DNA from: Babesia bovis T2Bo
Lineage: Eukaryota > Apicomplexa > Aconoidasida > Piroplasmida > Babesiidae
DNA: 64,000 nt
Assembly: GCF_000165395.2 (NCBI RefSeq)
Contig: NC_010575.1
Coordinates: 295,001 to 359,000, forward strand
Reading direction: 5' to 3'
Below the pieces are notes generated by a model. The model made no database searches and had not been told where the DNA came from. It worked only from the letters and a program-made list of their open reading frames with translations. This document shows, in pieces, positions 43,242 to 53,800 of the stretch. The position numbers were made by a program, and so were the translations under genes. Each line of letters opens with the position of its first letter. The stretch's first letter is position 1.

Positions 43242-44209
43242 TTATTCTATTTTGACATACTGTAAATGGTACTTTTCCAGTATCTGTATTATATCTTGTA
43301 TTTCTATATCGTTGAGACTATCTTGTTTGAGCTCGAGAGCGCTTATGAATATCCTTAGCGTCTCATCATCAACAGCTTCTAATACTTCCAGCGCGTTGAT
43401 TACTTTTTTCAATTGCATATGATCCCATTTACCTTTGGCAATTGCTGGTTTCACTGCGAGCTCATGACGATAGTGTATATGCTTTTTAAGGCACATGTAA
43501 AAGATATACACTTGCTTATTTAAGATGGAGTCCACATACACTTGAATAACACACACTCACCTTTCTCTGCTATTACTCTACTCAGAACATCTGTATACTG
43601 TGTTTTCGGGAGCTTTGGCAATGCTATGACCACTTTGTATATTAGGTTATAATCTTTGAGTTCTACAGCCTTTGCAACTAATTCTCCCTGGAGCTGTTTT
43701 ATATATTTGTGATACACGGCTAACTCTTCTTTTGGTATATCAGCGTATTCTACTTCTTGCTTTACTTCCTTTGGTATATGATGTGCTGCATAATAGGTTA
43801 ACTCCACCAGTTGGTTTGGATTCAACAACGAGACTGCTTGTGACTCTACGAATACCTGTGTCAAGTGTTTGATAGCCTGTGTATCATGTAGTTGATAGAA
43901 TTTGTTAAGGAAGTAGAATAGTAGTTCCTTTCTATATAGTTCCACACTGTTTAAAATTCTTGTCACCACTGGTTTATAATACGGATTCCTTCTTATTTCT
44001 ATTACACCTTTACTATCTACGTTTTCCAGTAGTCTTTTGAGTACTGCTGCAGCGTCGAATGGTGATATTTGTTGTATTTGTGATTCCGCTATTTGTTTGA
44101 GGAAATTATTCGCGGTATCCTTCAGCAATGTTTTATATATTGACTTCTCTGTACACTTGGGTGTTATTCTATATACATTTGGGTATATAAGTTGTCCATT
44201 ATATTTCAT
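43242..44209 (-). CDS. unnamed helical-repeat protein
   Basis: Two exons joined by a short intron: 44209 to about 43561 and about 43510 to 43242. The intron begins GTGAGTGTG and ends ATAAGCAAG. The protein (about 300 residues) is almost entirely amphipathic helix, with Leu/Ile/Val spacing as in RNA-binding helical repeats such as heptatricopeptide or RAP-linked repeats of apicomplexan mitochondria. That class assignment is inference. No catalytic motif. Start ATG 44209 (MKYNGQLIYPNVYRI) has no obvious transit peptide. Confidence 0.65.
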
Positions 44210-44448
44210 GTCCTCTTTCCATTGAAGTCCGCCTATAGGATTATAGTTTGGGAAGATATGTTTTTTCCTCTAGTCTATATTTCCGTTTATATCCTTCGGT
44301 ATGTGTTATTCGTCATTGGTGTTTATATGTTATTGTCGTTTTAGTAGGCCCCGACATGGCCTCGGGGATGTGTAAGCTGAGTAGTTTGTATAATTAGGAG
44401 GCTAGTAAGTTGACTTATATTATTATTTTGCGATATGTTTTTTAATAA

Positions 44449-45276
44449 TTATGCTACTTTGGCAATTTTTCTTTGTCTAATGTATTTAGATGCTAGTTCT
44501 TCTCCTGCCATTGCTGCTACAGCCTTTTCGAAGTATGCATATCTTTTTTTGAGTCTATTTTGTTCTCTGTATTCTTCTATGTGTTTGTCCAGTCTTTTAA
44601 GTTCCATTTCCATTCTATGTTTTCTGAATGCGTGTCTATACCAGACCTTTGGGTGTAGTACATCTCTGTCGTGGTAGTGTACCTTTCCAAGGTAATAATC
44701 TGGATTCCACACCCATGGCAATCCTAATGACGGTTGTTGTGAACGATATTGTTATCTTACCATTCATGTAGTACTGTTTTTCTATATCTGCTTTGTATCT
44801 TGCTGATATTTTTGGTGGATGTGCTTCTCCCAGTTCATCCTTGGTTGGTAGGAATGCCTTTGGTATGGCATGCCTTCGTCTTCCACCTCTTGTATAGCAT
44901 TCCGTTGGGTTCCAATCATCCCAATTTCTGTAGCATTGTCATTTTATCATTGTGACTCGGTACATCATGTGACCAAATATGTTCTTACCTTGATGGCCAG
45001 TTATCGAGTCTGTATCTTTTTTCTTTATTTAATTTTACGTATGGATTGAATGTTGGCATGATTCTGATTCCATTGATCATATTTGTCTGGTATTCTCTTC
45101 TGGGTGTGCCTATACATTCTGCCATATAGGTTGGTTTTACACGTTCTTTTAATATATCGAATCTCGATCTCCAAGGTACTTCTCTTACCACTCTATCCTA
45201 TGGCTTCGTTATATCTATATACGTTCTTTCTTACCACGATGGCTGTCGCGGCAGTTTTCATTGCTCTTTCAGTCAT
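44449..45276 (-). CDS. unnamed basic conserved-looking protein, possibly mitochondrial ribosomal
   Basis: Four exons assembled by splice sites. The first, ATG 45276, encodes MTERAMKTAATAIV and ends at GTAAGAAAG. The second runs from about 45197 to 44992 (VVREVPWRSRFDIL to YRLDNWPS). The third encodes NWDDWNPTECYTRGGRRRHA and ARYKADIEKQYYMN. The last (about 44723-44449) encodes GLPWVWNPDYYLGKVHYH and a Lys/Arg/Glu-rich helix. The product has about 230 residues, is strongly basic, and has Trp/Tyr-rich loops as in mitoribosomal proteins. That role is only a guess. Neighbours are ITPase and the helical-repeat gene on the same strand. Confidence 0.65.
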
Positions 45277-45399
45277 TCTCTATATCTATCAAATTCGCCC
45301 TTCATGTTATATACATTTTATATATTTAAATATACGTACTACGTATTAATGTGTCATTAGTTATAATGCCACACATTGGCAAAAATGTGTTGGTCCATA

Positions 45400-46171
45400 T
45401 CACTTTTTGTGTAGTTCCATGATGTAGTTCTGTATGGGATGCGCTTTATATAGTTGACAACATACTTTAAGTTTATTTACGGCATGGAACCTGTGTGATA
45501 TTTTGTTTTTTTCTTCTTCTCCCATTTCATTATATGTTTTCCCTGTTCCGTCTACTTCAAATATTCCATCCCTGTCTGGTTGTGTTATTGTTTGGGTTGT
45601 ACCTAACCACCCGAAAGCTTCCTTTTCTCTTGGTTCCACTATTTTCCCCTGTATCTAATTATACTTGTACGTGTATCATTACCTTGACAATTCCTTGGAA
45701 TATTTCAATTACATTTTCATCCGCATATCCTATTGTACAAATTGCGCTTGCCGTTTTATCCTGTTATTAATATTATAATAGTTTGATACGTACTTCGAAG
45801 TTTTCCAGTGCTTTATATAGTGCATTGGATCCCATTTTTGTAAGGAAGTCCTTTCTGCGATTTGTTTATTTTCTATGGTTTATATCCTTACATGTACGGT
45901 CCTGGTAACCCGTTGAATGCATTGAAGCAGAGCGATACATCTTCTACTATGCATGGTTCCTTGACCACTGCGTATGCATCTGCTAGTTTCCTCATCAGTA
46001 TATCTCGTGCTTCTCCTTGTATTTCGGGCACTTCAAGTCCTAATGGTTGATAGAATATGGCTTACCTTCTACGGGTCTATGTATGAGATCAAACTGATCT
46101 CCCAGTATTGCTGCCACTTCTCTGTATTTATGTTTATTACTTGAGCAGAAGTTGATTCTTATCTTTTCCAT
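45400..46171 (-). CDS. ITPA: inosine triphosphate pyrophosphatase (HAM1/ITPase)
   Basis: Hydrolyses ITP, dITP and XTP to monophosphates, keeping deaminated purines out of nucleic acids; cytosolic. Six exons: 46171-46066, 46039-45892, 45854-45794, 45760-45683, 45648-45608, 45571-45400; 201 residues, normal for the family. Motifs: RINFCSSNKHKYREVAAILG (substrate loop), IVEDVSLCFNAFNGLPGPY, ENFEDKTASAICTIGYAD, and, across the last intron, FGWDGIFEVDG, followed by TYNEMGEEEKNKISHR. The last intron (45607-45572) is 36 nt, a multiple of three and open, so unspliced translation gives a false insertion in exactly the FGWD active-site motif. Confidence 0.92.
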
Positions 46172-46303
46172 ATTTGTTTATTTTGGATATATAATATTAT
46201 TCTGGGAAGTTAGTTACACGTTTATCAATGTGCTTATGTTATTCTCTTTTGTGTGTATATACTTGAATAGCTGTTATATCTCCAGTTATTTCCTTTATCA
46301 CTA

Positions 46304-46477
46304 TTAGAAAGCGTCTGTATATATTACAGATCGTGTTTCCAGCGTACATGTGTATAGTTTCCACCTTTTTGGTCTATTCCTGTTAGTTTGTCTTTTAAAC
46401 TGCCTCTTGAGTACGCTGTCTGTCCCACCAAAGGGCCACCCTCTGTATGTGAGCGGATATAGCGCGTCATCTATCAT
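46304..46477 (-). CDS. small basic open frame, doubtful
   Basis: ATG 46477 to TAA 46306-46304, 57 residues, rich in Arg, Lys and Trp (YPLTYRGWPFGGTDSVLKRQ). Base composition over this stretch is higher in GC than the surrounding intergenic DNA, which is the main reason to list it. It could be a small mitochondrial ribosomal protein or the first exon of a spliced gene. I do not recognise it. Bases 46480-46830 upstream hold nothing else I can support. Confidence 0.35.
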   Translation of the reverse strand: MIDDALYPLTYRGWPFGGTDSVLKRQFKRQTNRNRPKRWKLYTCTLETRSVIYTDAF

Positions 46478-46830
46478 TATACGTTACATTTAATCATTAA
46501 ATTTGTTTTTTACTTGGATGTGTATTGGTATACTGTGTTGATTTGTTGGTGTACATTGTTTTAACTTGCTTCGGATTACTTTATCACGCTTGTGTTATCA
46601 ATCTCTGGGATTGCTTTTATTATACACTTTTTAATACGTTTGCTTACTTTGGCACATCATTGGTGCAGATATCGTAACATCTTTGGTATTACCTCATCTG
46701 TGCATTTACTAGGTAATCTTCTATTTGTGTTACTGAAGTTTGTTGATTAATTTGTCAATTATATGAATTTCCAGATGCCTTTTGGTGTGTGTATGTATGT
46801 CTAAGGCGATGTTTGTTATTCTAGATTGAC

Positions 46831-49800
46831 ATGGTGGATGATTATTTGGACAAGGGTTTTGGTTCATCATCAGGACCTCTTAAGGATGTGGAATCCGGTT
46901 CTATTTCTGGGCGTGGCACATCTAGTACCCGTCGTTCTAACGTTCTAGGCTATCGTGGCGTAGCCTCTATATCGATGTCACCTGGTCCCATGGGACTTTA
47001 TACATCGTTTTCTCGTTCTGGATCTCCGTTACAATCGCAGGATGTAACTCCATGTTCAGGATTGACTTTTGGTAACGTTTCGGGTACTGTTGGTCATCCT
47101 GTATTTAACGTTGCTTCATCATCATTGGATGCTGTGACTTCAGTTTCTGCTGAATTTTTGCACGGTTACGGTTCTACTGAGGGTCACGTGTCATCAAGTG
47201 ACACCTTTGGTTTAAAGGGTATAAGCTCTACTAAATTTAATCCACCAGGATCGGGTACCACTAGGCCCAATTTGGGTATATTGGACTCTTTTTCTGGCGA
47301 CGATGTTTGTATGTCTGGTGCTCAGAGTGCCTACGTTGACTTATTGGATTTCCGCATAACGGACTACTTTACCAATACTCGTTGTTTTTGTAGTTTTATA
47401 TCATATTCAGTTCATTTTACTGACTTCGGCATTCGACGTGTATCTAATCGTCGTTTTTCTGACTTTTGTCGTTATGACACTTTACTTCGTGAGTTTGGTT
47501 ATATTCCTCCTATATCGCTCCCTGAGAAGCGTTATTGGGACAAGTCGCCTTCATTTTTATCGCAACGTTTTCAGGGTTTATGTGCTTACTTTCGTCAGCA
47601 ACTAACTCGCGGCAGTCGATTTCAGCTGTATATGTTGCAGTTATTTTTGGGTTGTGGCTCTGAGAGTGTTTTGTACATCCACTTGGTAACTTGTGGCAAC
47701 CCTACTGAGCGTATGAACGCTTTGAGTTTATTATTTCGTTATTTGATGCGTTCTTCCAGTGGTCGTGCTAAATTTTTATCGAGTATTATGAAATACCCTT
47801 TGGACAGTTTCATTGATTTATCAGTTTCAGTTCGCCTTGATGGCGATGCTGATGAATGTTCATTGGATTATCGTTTGTACCATCCTCTGGTTGTGGATTC
47901 TATGTTGGATTGTTTGGTATCTGGTGACGGTCGTACTGTTTACGAGGTATGTGGTATTTTCCTACGTATGCTACACATTGAGGATTGCACTTGTCCTTCA
48001 GTATATAGTTTGAAGGCTATTAGTTACGTGACTAAGGCGGTATCTCGTTTGATTGGCAACACTGGTCTCGGTGCCATATCGGTATCAGTTACTTCACTGG
48101 ATGACCCTATATTCCTGGGTATATTGGATGGCATATCCAGTAGTACTGATCTTGGTTGGCATGTAGTTTCCTACTATTTGATAATGTCGGTTAACTTGGA
48201 CACTAGTTGCGTGGTTTCATTTTTGGAGGACGACTCTTTGAATCGTTTTATTCGTTTACTGGGTTACAATGACCGTTATGTGATTCGTCGGTTTTCACTT
48301 TGGGTATTATGGTTGGGTTTATTTGATGACAAGATTCGTTCTGTTGTTAGTCACGATACCCTTGACCGTCTTTTACGTGCGTTATATGGTTCTACTGATA
48401 AGACTTGCAAGTTGCTTTGCGGGTTAGTTTTGAGTGTTTTGATTTCTCGTGGTTGGTATGAGGGTTCGGAGTTACCTCGTGCTGCTATTTCTGTATCCAA
48501 CTTAATTCCTCATTTACATGGCATTGATCAATTCATTGAGCGTCAGATATTTTCTCACGCATCCCTTAAGTCATTGTGTACATTGTTTTCTGATAGCTCT
48601 TTACCAGGTTGCGTGCGTGTATTTTTGGCATCTCTTTTGGAATATCACGTTATAGTGGGTCGCGAGAGTGTTCCTGAATCTATATCTACATCCCATTTGT
48701 GTGACACTGACTTTCACGGCAACACTGCTGAGCTTTCTCATGCGATATTGGGTCCCATTGACCCTGATTGTCGTTTGGATATAACTGTTGATGATTCGTC
48801 TTTAATGACCAAATTCGGTTTACTTTACTTACGGCAGCTGGGTGACATTAGTACCTTATTTTCCGAGTGTCTGTACGGTATATTGGAGTGCTACAGTTCG
48901 GATGACTCTTGTGAGTGGTCTTGGTCGTTATACCATTCATCTGCTGTTTGTTTATTGTTTTTACCTTATTCGGTATCTACTGTGGTCTCTAGTGACTACT
49001 TTAATGTTGACTTTGACCCCTGGAGCATGGCTTTTCATTATCGCAACACTGTAAGTTTGGGCAACGGTTCGGAGCGTCTTACCTTAGATGGTATAAACCC
49101 AATTCATCTTGAGGAGCCTGTTGTTTTACGCTTTGACCGTCAATTTTTCTTGAGGCGTATCTTGGTATTACGTGCTATGGTTAGTTTTATGCAAGCTCAG
49201 GTTCGTGAGTTTGAGGAGTTGCATTTATCTCGCAATGAGTTACCTCATGAATGCATGGAGTTATTACGTCAATGTTGGTGTGGTCGTGATTCTGGCACTC
49301 CCTTATCTGAGGACGTTCGTGTTGAGAAGGAGATCCACGAGGGCGTCGACCCCTTTAACAACTTTACTTTTGATGGTTTTAACTATTCCATGTTGGACTT
49401 ACCTGCATTTCACCGTGTGGATGCTTTTGAGCTTCGTGGTTATGCCAATGACCTGATTGCTTACGGTCATGCTCAGCGTGGTCTGGTTAATGTGCTAAAG
49501 ACATGCATTTTATATCACCAACTATGTTCCGGTCGCATTACCAAGTTCAAGGATATGATTTCATGTTTAGAGTCACGTGTTGAATCTATCCAATTGGGTG
49601 ATTTAGTGGAGCTTGATGATCTCGAGGAGCGTTATCTTGGTGAGTGCAGTGCCTTGTCCTTGGGGCTACAGGAAGAGAATTCGTTACTGTCCACCCTACA
49701 GGAGAAGCACGGCGTAGCATCACGTTTACAATCTATGTTGCGCAGCAGTCGCGTCAAGCTTGATGCGTGTCATCGTGACATAGCTGCTACTCAGCAGCGC

Positions 49801-50778
49801 CTTGACGAGTTACCTCGTTTGCGTAGTGAGAACCTGGCTACGCAAACCAAATTGAATCTCACTGCTGAGCGTCTTTCCGAGTCCATCAAATCCGCCAATG
49901 AGCGTATATTGGAGCTTCAGGATAACGTTGCCCTAGAGGAGCGTGAGAAGCAGGAGTTCAGTTTGTGTATTCAACGTCTCAGTTACCTGTCATCTATTTT
50001 AGACGATGGCAAGTATCGCGACGTCACTGATGCTTTGGATTCCATTCCTCTGGCGGACGTCAGTGCTACGTTACACCGTGCTTTTGGCACACTACTTGCG
50101 GAATCCACATCGTCTGAGCTTTTGGACTCGGAGACCGTATTACAGATGAAGACCCTTGTTATGCAACAGTTAACATCGGTACAGGAGCGTCTCAATGCTG
50201 TGTATAGTCGCGATTCTAACCTTCAGATAGCTGCTCTAAACCGTGAGGTCACTGCCAAAGAGGATGCTTTATACCAGGCACAACTTGATCTTAATACAGC
50301 TCGCAAGAACAGTGTCATTGACGGTAGTGTCCTTGAGGACACTCTGGGCACCCAGAAGGTGCTCATGGAGAGTCTTGAGGGCACCATATCCAACTTGATG
50401 CGTGAATTACGTCAGGTTAATGCTACCAACAGCGAGTTGGACACTCGTTTGGCCAGTGTTAAGGAGCGCAACAACGCTGCTCGTGCTCGGCTGGAATCGA
50501 CCAAGGCAGATCTCAAGGAATCGATTACCAATCAGCGTGGTGTGCGTGAGCGCATGTTCCTCCAGGTAATAGCTGCTGAATTCCTGTGCAAGAAAGTTTG
50601 GCAGGAGCACCGCAAAATGTCGCATCTCTTATCTTTCAAGGACGATATCCTTGCGACGCTATCGTCACGTAAGGACGCCGAGTGCCTGGCACGTGATTCC
50701 GTGGTTACTATGTTACGTAACGCCGCTGAGCGCATGTCGCAGACAGCTGACTTTTTGGGCAACGCTGCGCGGAACTAG
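46831..50778 (+). CDS. PX-domain protein with long C-terminal coiled coil
   Basis: ATG 46831 opens 1315 codons in one exon. Residues 1-165 are Ser/Gly-rich and probably disordered. A PX domain follows (about 170-275): RRVSNRRFSDFCRYDTLL, then IPPISLPEKRYWDKSPSF and LCAYFRQQL, ending LYMLQLFLGC. PX domains bind phosphoinositides, commonly PI3P, on endosomal membranes. Residues about 280-900 are helical, ARM/HEAT-like without a named family. Residues about 920-1290 form a long coiled coil rich in Glu, Gln, Arg and Leu. The layout suggests a membrane tether or sorting factor (inference). Its stop lies 34 bp from the stop of the next gene on the opposite strand. Confidence 0.8.
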   Translation: MVDDYLDKGFGSSSGPLKDVESGSISGRGTSSTRRSNVLGYRGVASISMSPGPMGLYTSFSRSGSPLQSQDVTPCSGLTFGNVSGTVGHPVFNVASSSLDAVTSVSAEFLHGYGSTEGHVSSSDTFGLKGISSTKFNPPGSGTTRPNLGILDSFSGDDVCMSGAQSAYVDLLDFRITDYFTNTRCFCSFISYSVHFTDFGIRRVSNRRFSDFCRYDTLLREFGYIPPISLPEKRYWDKSPSFLSQRFQGLCAYFRQQLTRGSRFQLYMLQLFLGCGSESVLYIHLVTCGNPTERMNALSLLFRYLMRSSSGRAKFLSSIMKYPLDSFIDLSVSVRLDGDADECSLDYRLYHPLVVDSMLDCLVSGDGRTVYEVCGIFLRMLHIEDCTCPSVYSLKAISYVTKAVSRLIGNTGLGAISVSVTSLDDPIFLGILDGISSSTDLGWHVVSYYLIMSVNLDTSCVVSFLEDDSLNRFIRLLGYNDRYVIRRFSLWVLWLGLFDDKIRSVVSHDTLDRLLRALYGSTDKTCKLLCGLVLSVLISRGWYEGSELPRAAISVSNLIPHLHGIDQFIERQIFSHASLKSLCTLFSDSSLPGCVRVFLASLLEYHVIVGRESVPESISTSHLCDTDFHGNTAELSHAILGPIDPDCRLDITVDDSSLMTKFGLLYLRQLGDISTLFSECLYGILECYSSDDSCEWSWSLYHSSAVCLLFLPYSVSTVVSSDYFNVDFDPWSMAFHYRNTVSLGNGSERLTLDGINPIHLEEPVVLRFDRQFFLRRILVLRAMVSFMQAQVREFEELHLSRNELPHECMELLRQCWCGRDSGTPLSEDVRVEKEIHEGVDPFNNFTFDGFNYSMLDLPAFHRVDAFELRGYANDLIAYGHAQRGLVNVLKTCILYHQLCSGRITKFKDMISCLESRVESIQLGDLVELDDLEERYLGECSALSLGLQEENSLLSTLQEKHGVASRLQSMLRSSRVKLDACHRDIAATQQRLDELPRLRSENLATQTKLNLTAERLSESIKSANERILELQDNVALEEREKQEFSLCIQRLSYLSSILDDGKYRDVTDALDSIPLADVSATLHRAFGTLLAESTSSELLDSETVLQMKTLVMQQLTSVQERLNAVYSRDSNLQIAALNREVTAKEDALYQAQLDLNTARKNSVIDGSVLEDTLGTQKVLMESLEGTISNLMRELRQVNATNSELDTRLASVKERNNAARARLESTKADLKESITNQRGVRERMFLQVIAAEFLCKKVWQEHRKMSHLLSFKDDILATLSSRKDAECLARDSVVTMLRNAAERMSQTADFLGNAARN

Positions 50779-50812
50779 TGTCATCAATTTAATACTACAT
50801 TATATCCTGTAT

Positions 50813-53800
50813 TCATAGTGAGTCCTTTAGCAGTGCCAGGTGCTCCACGCGCACCTTTACAATTGTACTGTTGAAGGTGAATTGTACTGTGCCAGCATTT
50901 GTGTATCGCGATATAAGTTGGTCTATGGCCTTGGGCAGCAGATCAAACCTGTGTTTGAATTGTCCAATTAGGTGTGGAAAACGTGTGAGCCATGATGATA
51001 TGAGTGCTGCTAGCATATCGCTCATGAAGCGTGCTGCTACGGTATCGTAGCGCTTACGGTTCCACAGTAGCGACGCTGCGTCCACAACGTCGCACAGCGC
51101 TGGGACTGTAGGTATTGTGTGTACCAGTATGGGAAATGACGAGAATATTGCTATTTGCATGATACTCAATTCACCTTCACGTACGGCATCCAGGAGTCCC
51201 GCGGATATCGTACCTATACGTTCGTTACTAAACAATTCATTTTCAAATGTGTACCCACGCTGATACTTCATGAAGTTATTCCTTAGGCTACTCGTGGACC
51301 CTAGGAGGCACCCTGGCACACGCTCTTCAGGTTCTGTGTCCTCCGCCGTGAAGTACCGTACACGCCCTATATTGCGTTGGTTATGACTCTGTTTGGCTAC
51401 TTGCAGGAACCCTCGATCACGGTTTAATACTTCATTCATACGATCAGTGGCGAAGCACTGCTCGAACATGCGGCATACCAGCTGCCAGCATATGAAGCAC
51501 TGTCTTTTGCGCAAGGGCCCGCCCATACGGCCGCCCAGTACACTTTGCAGGTACGCACTGGAATCCACGGAGTCCAGCCATCCATTTCGGAATACGTTGA
51601 ACCCCTTTGGCAGGAGTACTGAGATAGTGGATATCGGTGTTAGCGTCACCATGAGCGTGAACACGGCAGCCAGGCTACCCAAATGCTCGTATGAGTTCTT
51701 GAATATTGCCTGCAGAGTGTACCGCAGAGGCACTAAAGCACCCATTACAATGGATATATCTTCACTCGACTGAGATTCCAGCCATTGTACCACATGCCCT
51801 ATGGCATGTTCGACTACAGCATCACGGTGTGTCCCCTGCACGGAGGCAATGGAGTCCAGTGTGTTTACAACTAGAGTAGTGGCAACTAGCGTTCGTTTAC
51901 GCAGATTGAATCCCACGTCATCATCGCCATTCCACTGCTCAACTGCGTTGGTCAGGGCGCCCATGTAGTACAGCAACTCCCACAATAATCCGAGTTCACC
52001 CGCTAAATAGAGCGATACAAAAAGTCTAATAAAGACATTGAATATGTGGACTACCCACTCCTTGAACAGGATGCTGTCCACACTGGCGCCTTTGTTGACA
52101 TCATCCTCCAGACACTGCAGTGCGGTTTCCATTAAATAGGACACTATTACATCAATGGCATTGGCCACGTGGTAAGGGAATTCAAGTGCACCCTGGGGAT
52201 GTACGATTTTAAGGGAGTACAGTGGATCCAGTAGTATACAATAATTCGGCGGCCCCGTGCGTAGACCTTGCTTTAGGTACATATACAGCTTATCACGTGC
52301 GTAATCCTTGTTAACATCGTCCATTGAGCTGTGGACGTAGTCTTGCACAATTTGCCTAAGTTCCGAGCTTTGCATACCGGGGTCGAGGTCCACTGCATTT
52401 TCACCTACAGGAGCCTGTTTGTTAAAGCCCCAACCGCATGAAGCTAGGTTTTCAATTGCGATTTCACCGATATCTTGTGGACTCATGTCGTCCTCGAAGT
52501 CAGTGCTAATATCACTTAACGAGCTGCTGCTAACCATTTCGCTTAGATCGCTACTTTCACCCGATTGCCTGGTAAACTCCTGGATGCTGTCGTACTCAAC
52601 CTCTGAGTTGAACATGCTGACGTTAGTGTACAGGCGTGGGCACTGCGCAGCTTCAATCTGCTGCATCTCGTAGTTTGCCCGTAGGGTATCTGAAGTCAAG
52701 TGGTTACCCTGGTACACGGCAAGTAGGGAATCCCAGTTGATCACATACTCAAGTACCATGGCATAGCACTGTAACAGTATATCTTTGAGCATACTGTCAT
52801 AACACCCCTGGGTACGCGTTTCGTTAACGGCTGCCACCATAGTGTACGTGTCGTTAAGCGGCTCAAGTTTAGATTTGGGCTGCATCAAGTATACAGTTTC
52901 CAGATCCTCCACTTGCGATATGTGCACCTCGGTACCTTCCAAAAAGATATCCAGCGCCGTGCACATACGCCCTAACAACGTGGTACGCAAGGCCCTTTGT
53001 AGACTGATGGAAGTATATCCAGTCTTTGGCAAGTCAAGCACCGATACCAAGAATATAGACGACATGACACCGACAGCAACTATTCCAACCTCGGAATGGT
53101 AATGCAATATAGCGTTCAACAGATAGTCAATCAGGCGTTTGAAAGTGTCGACTGCAGTGTTACAAGCAAACCCAAGGACGGCACTTGCGCCAAGCAATGT
53201 GCCCAGACGCGCGCAGTGCTCGTTGTCTGCAATATCAGACCTAGTCATGGCGTAGATGCATTTGGCAAGCTCCTTCACGAGTAACCTGCGGCATACGTAC
53301 ATGCCGGACAACACAAGTGCAAACTGGGCACCTGCATCGGGGCCGCAGCACAGCCTTATGATGCTAGAGTTATACTGGTAGTTGAAAAACAACCAGTCAA
53401 CGAACAGCGCCATCTTAACGTTAGCCAGCTCCAGGCACCCGCTGCCAACACTGCAGCCAATGGCTATGCCCAGCATCCAGCAGCAGAAGACACCAACATT
53501 GGCACTCGCGTGAGATACGCCACTGCGCTCAATACTGGGATAGACTGTTATAGCAAACCTAATAATAATAGCTATTTTCTCCAGTGCCAGCACGGTTTTC
53601 GTAACTTTGCAGTACTTACGCAGGTACCAGTCCATGAGATATGGGATTACATCATGGTCTGCAGCCAGCATCGCAGTTAGGAACTTAGCCTCCTCACTAT
53701 GCAGGGACGTGTATACGGCGTCATGCTGACCTCCACGAGCTAGCGCCCTCTCGAGGTGTAAAGTACCTCCAGAGTCCGGTGACAGTAAATCTGACCATAT

